A DNA stretch of 13,416 nt from CAYUHZ01 sp964444625 (GTDB lineage: Bacteria; Patescibacteriota; Patescibacteriia; Patescibacteriales; GWC2-42-12). A model generated the notes under the pieces. That model was not told the origin of the DNA, made no database searches, and saw nothing but the letters and a program-made list of their open reading frames with translations. Within the stretch, counting starts at the first letter, position 1. The number at the start of each line of letters is the position of its first letter. The stretch is from the NCBI GenBank assembly GCA_964444625.1, contig CAYUHZ010000024.1, forward strand, positions 1 to 13,416. The letters are read 5' to 3'. Positions 1 through 4,236 of this stretch are shown one piece after another. Both the position numbers and the translations under genes were made by a program.

Positions 1-56
1 CTGTTGCCTTACCGCTTGGCGACGTGACCAAGTTTCAATCCGCTACGACTTTAAAC
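1..56 (-). CRISPR. Possible CRISPR spacer plus leader-proximal repeat (single copy, window edge)
   Basis: On the minus strand, 56-32 reads as a 25-nt unit that begins GTTTAAAG and ends GGATTGAAAC. The ATTGAAAC end is the typical 5' handle of type I and III CRISPR RNAs. The next 31 nt (31-1) are about 55% G+C, unlike the roughly 25-35% G+C around them, as expected for a spacer of foreign origin. Upstream on the minus strand (57-121) is AT-rich, like a leader. Only one repeat copy is visible, so this is pattern recognition and not proof of an array. No cas gene lies in the window. Confidence 0.35.
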
Positions 57-83
57 TAATAAAATAATAACAGAGTTTCTTAT

Positions 84-112
84 AAAAAACAGGATAAGAA
101 ATATAAGCCTGT
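84..112 (-). terminator. Possible terminator after the 3D-domain gene
   Basis: On the minus strand ACAGG (112-108) pairs with CCTGT (93-89), and a run of T follows directly. The stem is only five pairs with a 14-nt loop, so it is a weak intrinsic terminator. It lies just past the stop of the 3D-domain gene and before the possible CRISPR leader. Confidence 0.4.
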
Positions 113-121
113 GTTAGTTTT

Positions 122-724
122 TTATTCTAATATTTCAATTTTTGCTATTTTTAACCCAAATTTTATTGCTTCAGTTTTGTTTAACATCCAAATATCAATC
201 CTATCGTAATATCTTTGGTTCATTCTATCTCTAACTATAAATACGCGATCCCCAAAAATCTGAGGAATTTTTATCTTTGCGCCAAATGGCAAAAAATTGG
301 CAGCTATCGTGTCTTCTAATCCATGTTCGCATACATTGAAGCCGTTGGCGGTGATGCAGGGCGTATCATCGGTTTGGCCAACTTCTGAGTTATAGGCAGT
401 AATTGTATGTATGCCTGTTTTTCTGGCTCTTATTAAGCTGTTTTGGGGTAAGCTGTTTATAAATTCTGGTTCAATTTGGCCTGCAATTAACATTCCGATG
501 TTTATTTCGTCTTGACTCAAGTCAAATAAACTATCTTTCCCATCAATTCCTATCTCTTGGCCGATATCTGCCATATCTATATTTTCTTCGCCTGTTTCTT
601 GGGCAAAAGACGGCGCCGGAAATAACACTAATTCAAATATCAATACTAAAACTAAAGATATCAAGCATTTTTTCGCTTTTTTAACCGAGAATATACGTTG
701 GTGGTTTTGTTTTAGCGGTTCCAT
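122..724 (-). CDS. Secreted 3D (Asp-Asp-Asp) domain protein
   Basis: The ATG at 724 gives a 200-residue protein; an in-frame TTG at 757 only adds an unlikely extension. Residues 15-41 form a signal peptide: basic start, a long hydrophobic core (ISLVLVLIFELVLF), then a SFAQ cleavage site. After an acidic linker, residues 107-199 match the 3D domain, a double-psi beta-barrel related to the MltA/RlpA group. Visible are TAYNSEVGQTDDTP, ITANG and the aspartates of VRD-x8-DRID (about D166, D174, D177). 3D domains occur in cell-wall lytic enzymes such as B. subtilis YuiC, so peptidoglycan cleavage outside the membrane is the likely role. Two cysteines (about 123 and 132) could pair. No wall-binding domain is seen. 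It is apparently monocistronic, with its own promoter and terminator. Confidence 0.8.
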   Translation of the reverse strand: MEPLKQNHQRIFSVKKAKKCLISLVLVLIFELVLFPAPSFAQETGEENIDMADIGQEIGIDGKDSLFDLSQDEINIGMLIAGQIEPEFINSLPQNSLIRARKTGIHTITAYNSEVGQTDDTPCITANGFNVCEHGLEDTIAANFLPFGAKIKIPQIFGDRVFIVRDRMNQRYYDRIDIWMLNKTEAIKFGLKIAKIEILE

Positions 725-812
725 AAAAAACAAATAATGCAAATAAAAAATCCCCAAAATGTTCTACTTATATAGAAACATACAAGCAGGGATTTATCTT
801 GCCTCTATTTTA

Positions 813-841
813 AGTCTAACACAGCTTGGACTAAAAGTCAA
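813..841 (-). promoter_or_regulatory. Candidate promoter for the 3D-domain gene
   Basis: The minus strand has TTGACT (841-836), a 17-nt spacer and TAGACT (818-813). The -35 is good and the -10 matches four of six consensus positions. It sits between the pilin operon terminator and the 3D-domain gene, leaving a leader of about 80 nt. Confidence 0.4.
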
Positions 842-850
842 TAAAACTAC

Positions 851-875
851 AAAAAAAGACCGCATGTTTTGCGGT
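851..875 (-). terminator. Intrinsic terminator ending the pilin operon
   Basis: On the minus strand ACCGCA (875-870) and TGCGGT (864-859) form a 6-bp stem around a 5-nt loop, followed after one C by seven T (857-851). It is correctly placed to end transcription from the pilin-like genes upstream. Confidence 0.7.
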
Positions 876-905
876 TGAAAAATTTATTTTTATTGTTTGA
901 TGTTA

Positions 906-1018
906 TTTGGCGCTGTTGCCAAACTTGGAGCAAGATTTGAAAACATCCACTAAAATTAGCCTTTTAGTTGTTAAAAATGCCTAAAAAATCTGTTCCAATA
1001 TTAGCTATTGGCGACAGT
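906..1018 (-). repeat. 113-bp dispersed repeat, left copy (inverted partner at 12856-12968)
   Basis: The reverse complement of this segment matches 12856-12968 along 113 bp with four substitutions and no gaps; similarity ends abruptly on both sides. In the minus reading it starts ACTGTCGCCAATAGC and ends GGCAACAGCGCCAAA. It carries three short dyads: CCAATA/TATTGG around GCTAA, CTAAAA/TTTTAG around GGCTAA, and TTTGGC/GCCAAA around AACAGC. CTGTCGCCAA near the 5' end can also pair with TTGGCAACAG near the 3' end (9 of 10). It lies between the last pilin gene and the terminator. It could be a MITE-like element or a structured RNA; no transposase is in the window. Confidence 0.9.
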
Positions 1019-1045
1019 ACCTATTTGTTTTTCTTGGCTACTTTG

Positions 1046-1450
1046 TTACAAGCTGCCACTTCCGGGCAATTCCCTGAAAACAAAATAAGTTATCGCGTAG
1101 GCGCAAATGATTATCACCAATCCGATAACAGCTCTTTGAATCGTGGTTATGGCTTTGTTCACCTTTTCTTCTTCGCCCCTAGCTGTCATCCAATTATAAC
1201 CCGCGTATATAATCAAAACCAAGAATATAATGCCTAGCAAGCCGATAAACGATTTTATAATCTGGGCCGCAACCCCCCCAACAGTGACGTTCGTGAACAA
1301 ACCGGCAAATACGGCAAGACTACCCGCCTGTTCTACAATTTCTGTTTTATTTTTAACAAAATTTTGAGCATGTGCGGATTGAACAAAAAACAAAATATTG
1401 GTTACAATTCCTAACAAGGAGAATATTGGTTTTTTTAATTTTTTAATCAT
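1046..1450 (-). CDS. TrbC/VirB2-like pilin paralog 7 (last of array)
   Basis: The start ATG at 1450 overlaps the TGA of the preceding gene (ATGA), which suggests translational coupling. Longer in-frame extensions run through that gene and are not credible. The 134-residue product has a basic start, a hydrophobic stretch and a signal-peptidase-like site SAHAQ near residue 29. A mature N-terminal segment follows, then two hydrophobic helices. Between the helices is the array's shared loop WMTARGEEEKVNKA, preceded by IIYAGYN and followed by AVIGLVIIICAYAI. This matches the small two-helix pilin-like subunits of type IV secretion/conjugation (VirB2/TrbC, Mbov_0395-like) that are frequent in CPR genomes. 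The role as an envelope pilus or pore subunit is inferred from the family. It is the last gene before the operon terminator. Confidence 0.75.
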   Translation of the reverse strand: MIKKLKKPIFSLLGIVTNILFFVQSAHAQNFVKNKTEIVEQAGSLAVFAGLFTNVTVGGVAAQIIKSFIGLLGIIFLVLIIYAGYNWMTARGEEEKVNKAITTIQRAVIGLVIIICAYAITYFVFRELPGSGSL

Positions 1451-1764
1451 AATATTTGCGCAATAAAATTCCATATAACATAGGAGCTGATGATAATAAT
1501 CAAACCGATAACAGCATGCAAAATAGTGCTTCTTGCCTTGGTGATCTTGTCTTCGTTTCCGGAAGCGGTCATCCAATTAAAACCGGCGTAAATAATTAAA
1601 ACAATAAAAATAACACCCAGCAAACCAAGTAGCGCGCCGATAATTAGACCTAAAAGTGAAAACAGTGTCCATGTTTCATGAAACGGACCTTGGCTTACGC
1701 CAACTTTTTTCAGGTTTTCCATGACTGATTGAGCCGAGGCGTAGCTTATTATTCTTATGGGCAT
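1447..1764 (-). CDS. TrbC/VirB2-like pilin paralog 6, without an obvious signal-peptide core
   Basis: The product has 105 residues. The C-terminal part follows the array pattern: IFIVLIIYAGFNWMTASG, NEDKITKARST, then a second helix ending IIIISSYVIWNFIAQIL. The N-terminus MPIRIISYASAQSVM contains an ASAQ sequence like the cleavage sites of its neighbours but lacks the hydrophobic core that normally precedes it. Upstream in frame are two TAA codons six codons before the ATG, and I see no hydrophobic coding stretch in other frames of the 83-nt spacer. The protein may enter the membrane through its first helix, or the gene may be a 5'-truncated duplicate. No ribosome binding site is apparent. 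Confidence 0.7.
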   Translation of the reverse strand: MPIRIISYASAQSVMENLKKVGVSQGPFHETWTLFSLLGLIIGALLGLLGVIFIVLIIYAGFNWMTASGNEDKITKARSTILHAVIGLIIIISSYVIWNFIAQIL

Positions 1765-1847
1765 CTTGATTAAATATAAATATTATTATTTATTCTTTGA
1801 AAATCTCCAGACGAAAGCCAGTGGAAATATGCCTTGCTTTATTTGAG

Positions 1848-2255
1848 TTATTTTGGTTGAAAATTCATTTTTACCAATCGTTCTATTACAAAATAGCTAA
1901 CAGCATAGGCTAACACAACGATCACCAGGCCTATTACAGCGGCCCTGATTATGTTTTGCGCCGCGGCAACCCTCTCTTCTTTGCCAGCGGCAGTCATCCA
2001 CATATACCCGCCGTAAATCATTAAAACCAAAAAAATCACCCCCAACAATGAAAGGGCAACGGTAATAATGTTGCCAATCATGCTCTCTATGTTTGATGTA
2101 TCGCCTGTTTGATAGCCGGCGCCTTCGCTACCGGCAAATTGTTTCAAGGTAGTTGCGCTCCAAGCGTCTTTTAGGTTTGCGGCTCCCGCCCCTGTTGCCA
2201 AAAAACAGGCAAATAAACAAAATACGGCAACAATTAAAATATTTCTTGGTCTCAT
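1848..2255 (-). CDS. TrbC/VirB2-like pilin paralog 5
   Basis: I prefer the ATG at 2255 (135 residues, MRPRNILIVAVFCLF...) because it opens a standard signal peptide ending near TGAGAAN and lies 7 nt after the stop of the upstream gene. An ATG at 2294 would add 13 residues read from within that gene. After a polar mature segment of about 35 residues come helix 1 (VALSLLGVIFLVLMIYGGY), the loop WMTAAGKEERVAAAQN and helix 2 (AAVIGLVIVVLAYAVSYFV). The family role is a membrane-stored pilin or secretion-channel subunit. No Shine-Dalgarno site is visible, so translation probably relies on coupling to the gene before it. Confidence 0.75.
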   Translation of the reverse strand: MRPRNILIVAVFCLFACFLATGAGAANLKDAWSATTLKQFAGSEGAGYQTGDTSNIESMIGNIITVALSLLGVIFLVLMIYGGYMWMTAAGKEERVAAAQNIIRAAVIGLVIVVLAYAVSYFVIERLVKMNFQPK

Positions 2256-2262
2256 ATCATAA

Positions 2263-2649
2263 TTAATTTGTTGTTTGGTAAAATTGGCCAACAAACGCGG
2301 TTATCGCGTAAGCTAAAGAAATTATCACTATTCCGATAGTCGCGTTCTGAATGATTTTTTTTGATTTTTCAATTTTTTCCTCATTGCCCTGAGCAAGCAT
2401 CCAGAGATAACCGGCATATATAATTAAAATCAGGAAAAACACGCCAACAAAGGACAACGCCAGCTGAATCGCTTGGGCAACCGTCTTGGTTAAAACAAAA
2501 GCATTCGATTGTTTATCGATGATATAACCGCTTTTTTTTGCAGTTTCCTCCAAGCCCTCCAGCTTGGCCGCCGACGCAATGTATTGCGGCAATAACAGGG
2601 CAAAAACAAGAAGGAGGTGTGTTGTTTTTTTCAAAGCTCCTGATTTCAT
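2263..2649 (-). CDS. TrbC/VirB2-like pilin paralog 4
   Basis: The product has 128 residues. The start ATG at 2649 lies 14 nt after the stop of paralog 3. MKSGALKKTTHLLLVFALLL followed by ASAA is a classic signal peptide. The mature segment LEGLEETAKKSGYIIDKQS is polar. The two array helices follow: ALSFVGVFFLILIIYAGY, loop WMLAQGNEEKIEKSKK, then ATIGIVIISLAYAITAFVG. Divergence from the neighbours outside the helix-loop-helix core is high, so this is an old duplicate. Its function in a pilus or secretion apparatus is inferred from the family and from the tandem arrangement. Confidence 0.75.
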   Translation of the reverse strand: MKSGALKKTTHLLLVFALLLPQYIASAAKLEGLEETAKKSGYIIDKQSNAFVLTKTVAQAIQLALSFVGVFFLILIIYAGYLWMLAQGNEEKIEKSKKIIQNATIGIVIISLAYAITAFVGQFYQTTN

Positions 2650-2663
2650 GATGATTTATTTAT

Positions 2664-2971
2664 TTACTTTCCCGACAGCAATCCGCCAATATAGAAAGTG
2701 ATGGCGTAAGCTGAAAGCACGATTACCAAGCCGATCACCGCTGATACAATAATATCCTTAGCCTTGGCTACCTCTTGGTCATTGCCTCGGGCAAACATCC
2801 AACGAAATCCGGCGTAGATTATTAAGATAAAAAAAGCAATGCCCAAAAAAGATAATACCGCGCCGACCACCTTGCCTATCATCTCTGGGACGGTGGTTTG
2901 TTTGCTATTTAAACCGGCCGGACTTGCCGCTTCATCCAGGCCGTAATATCCGGCATTGGGGTTTTGCGAAG
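2664..2971 (-). CDS. TrbC/VirB2-like pilin paralog 3, 5' end lost in the scaffold gap
   Basis: The reading frame is open from the gap edge (2971) to the stop at 2664, giving 101 visible residues. An internal ATG at 2882 would yield only 72 residues and start at the first helix. The in-frame sequence upstream of it (SQNPNAGYYGLDEAASPAGL, then NSKQTTVPE) is a typical mature N-terminus of this family, so the true start and signal peptide must lie in the gap. The core is clear: VVGAVLSFLGIAFFILIIYA, loop WMFARGNDQEVAKAKD, then AVIGLVIVLSAYAITFYIGG. It should be annotated as partial, not as a 72-residue protein. Confidence 0.75.
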
Positions 2972-3071
2972 NNNNNNNNNNNNNNNNNNNNNNNNNNNNN
3001 NNNNNNNNNNNNNNNNNNNNNNNNNNNNNNNNNNNNNNNNNNNNNNNNNNNNNNNNNNNNNNNNNNNNNNN
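2972..3071. other. Scaffold gap of exactly 100 N
   Basis: There are exactly 100 N, the usual placeholder for a gap of unknown length. The right flank is nearly identical to 3659-3752 in the neighbouring pilin gene, so the assembler probably broke at this repeat. The missing DNA should hold about 55 codons of the end of paralog 2, an intergenic stretch and the start of paralog 3. That needs more than 100 bp. Confidence 0.95.
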
Positions 3072-3334
3072 AGAACAATCACCACCGCGATAATGCCCAA
3101 GAAACCCAACGTAACTCTGATAATCTGGGCGACAATAAGCCTGGGATCACTGTCGCTTAAGCCGATATGCGCCTTTATTCCAGCCCTTTTATCTCCCCCC
3201 CATAAGTCATTCTCCTGAATCGGGTTTTGTGTTTGGGCGGAAACGTCGCTAATCGCCACCAAGGAAAAAACCGGGAAAATCAACATCAAGGCCATTGATA
3301 GCGCCGCTAAATTCTTCAATAAATTCTGTCTCAT
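3072..3334 (-). CDS. TrbC/VirB2-like pilin paralog 2, 3' end lost in the scaffold gap
   Basis: The start ATG at 3334 has a strong ribosome binding site (AAAGGGGGG-TGAAAAA-ATG). The first 34 residues (MRQNLLKNLAALSMALMLIF to SDVSAQ) are identical to paralog 1 and form a signal peptide. Residues 35-54 differ completely from paralog 1; then IGLSDSDPR through IIAVVIV is again almost identical. The frame enters the gap at helix 1. A continuous frame through the N run to 2909 is an artefact that joins it to out-of-frame DNA of paralog 3. A start at 3391 would add 19 residues upstream of the ribosome binding site and is not credible. This is a recent duplicate of paralog 1. Confidence 0.8.
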
Positions 3335-3494
3335 TTTTTCACCCCCCTTTCCAAGATTTTGATAAGCAAGAGGTTTATTTTTTATTTTCATAAAATCGCG
3401 CCTCCACAGCCATCCGCGTTAATCAAGATTAATATTGATGGCAGTGGATCTGCCCGGGGCAGAGATCCACTATTTAAAACCGGTTTTAAATGTT
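3335..3494 (-). promoter_or_regulatory. Structured spacer between pilin paralogs 1 and 2
   Basis: This 160-nt spacer is unusually long for the operon. Three nt after the paralog 1 stop is a perfect 20-bp palindrome, ATTTAAAACCGGTTTTAAAT (3472-3491). Next to it is a strong hairpin (3443-3471): AGTGGA/TCCACT plus TCTGCC/GGCAGA with a 2-nt bulge and a CGG loop. No T-run follows, so it is not a normal terminator. It may stabilise the paralog 1 message or reduce read-through into the downstream genes. Confidence 0.55.
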
Positions 3495-3932
3495 TTATTT
3501 TGTAACGGCGCCCATTACGGAAGTAATAACAAAGGTAGCAATTCCAAAAGAGGCCAAGACAATAACCAAGCCAATCACGCCCGCGAACATAAGCTTTCTT
3601 GCTTCGGTAACCTTTTCTTCGTTGCCGAACGCGGTCATCCACTTAAAGCCGCCGACCAGAACAATCACCACCGCGATAATGCCCAAGAAACCCAACGTAA
3701 CTCTGATAATCTTGGCGACAATAATCCTGGGATCACTGTCGCTTAAGCCGATGCCTTGTTGTATTTTGTTTTTATCCACACCTAATGTGGTGCCTTGGGT
3801 TTTTCCCCACAGAAAGTCACTACTATCTTCTTGGGCGGAAACGTCGCTAATCGCCACCAAGGAAAAAACCGGGAAAATTAACATCAAGGCCATTGATAGC
3901 GCCGCTAAATTCTTCAATAAATTCTGTCTCAT
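3495..3932 (-). CDS. TrbC/VirB2-like pilin paralog 1 (first of array)
   Basis: The product has 145 residues, and the start at 3932 has a near-consensus Shine-Dalgarno site (AAAGGGGGTG, 3947-3938) with 7 nt between the G5 core and ATG. Residues 1-34 are a signal peptide ending SDVSAQ. Residues 35-58 are a polar variable segment. IGLSDSDPR follows, then helix 1 (GFLGIIAVVIVLVGGFK), loop WMTAFGNEEKVTEARK and helix 2 (VIGLVIVLASFGIATFVI). The fold matches VirB2/TrbC-type pilins. Being first, with the best ribosome binding site, it is probably the most highly made subunit. It is the parent or sister of paralog 2 by recent duplication that included the 5' leader. Confidence 0.8.
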   Translation of the reverse strand: MRQNLLKNLAALSMALMLIFPVFSLVAISDVSAQEDSSDFLWGKTQGTTLGVDKNKIQQGIGLSDSDPRIIVAKIIRVTLGFLGIIAVVIVLVGGFKWMTAFGNEEKVTEARKLMFAGVIGLVIVLASFGIATFVITSVMGAVTK

Positions 3933-3968
3933 TTTTTCACCCCCTTTCCAAGATTTTGATAAGCAAGA
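3659..3968 (-). repeat. Duplicated pilin block (partner 3072-3371) with a divergent cassette
   Basis: Segments 3659-3752 and 3831-3968 align with 3072-3166 and 3233-3371 with only a handful of substitutions and a 1-nt indel in the C run of the leader. Between them, 3753-3830 (78 nt) and 3167-3232 (66 nt) share no clear similarity. The length difference is a multiple of three. The block begins in the 5' leader, at the descending arm of a hairpin. Confidence 0.85.
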
Positions 3969-4008
3969 GCGCTTATCTTAAACATTAATTTATTAACAGT
4001 TAATTATA
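3958..4008 (-). promoter_or_regulatory. Candidate pilin operon promoter and 5' leader hairpin
   Basis: On the minus strand a consensus -10 TATAAT lies at 4008-4003; the -35 region is weak. Transcription would start near 3996. Just inside the expected transcript, GATAAGC (3977-3971) and GCTTATC (3964-3958) form a perfect 7-bp stem around a 6-nt loop, a position typical of 5' mRNA-stabilising hairpins. Paralog 2 retains only one arm of it. Confidence 0.5.
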
Positions 4009-4063
4009 TCTTAGCACAATTGGTTAATTTTTGCCAAAAAAATTTTTTAATTTTGCCCTCTGT

Positions 4064-4092
4064 TTGTTTTGTCGGCGCAAAATTGGTATAAT
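4064..4092 (+). promoter_or_regulatory. Promoter of the PBP1A gene (extended -10)
   Basis: TTGTTT (4064-4069), a 17-nt spacer and TATAAT (4087-4092) preceded by TGG form a strong extended -10 sigma-70-type promoter. The transcript should start near 4099. This rules out translation starts upstream of that point. Confidence 0.7.
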
Positions 4093-4236
4093 TTGAATTG
4101 CCAAGCATTAAGGCCTATGCTTTATAAATTTATCAAACCAGTGGTAACAAGGGGCGGATGGAGAAAAAACAAGGAGAATGCCGTTGCGCCTAAACGAGAA
4201 ACGTTGGCTGGCCCTGATAAAAATTTTGGGGAAATT

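Noticed and set aside
968..1237. Plus-strand frame starting in the left 113-bp repeat
   Set aside because: It lies antisense to the end of pilin paralog 7, has no ribosome binding site, and its shared start with the right copy follows simply from the repeat.
2664..2882. 72-residue version of pilin paralog 3 starting at 2882
   Set aside because: The frame continues upstream with a typical mature N-terminus into the gap, so the internal ATG is not the true start.
3435..3981. Plus-strand frames opposite pilin paralogs 1 and 2
   Set aside because: They are antisense to clear pilin genes, and their similarity between copies comes from the DNA duplication.
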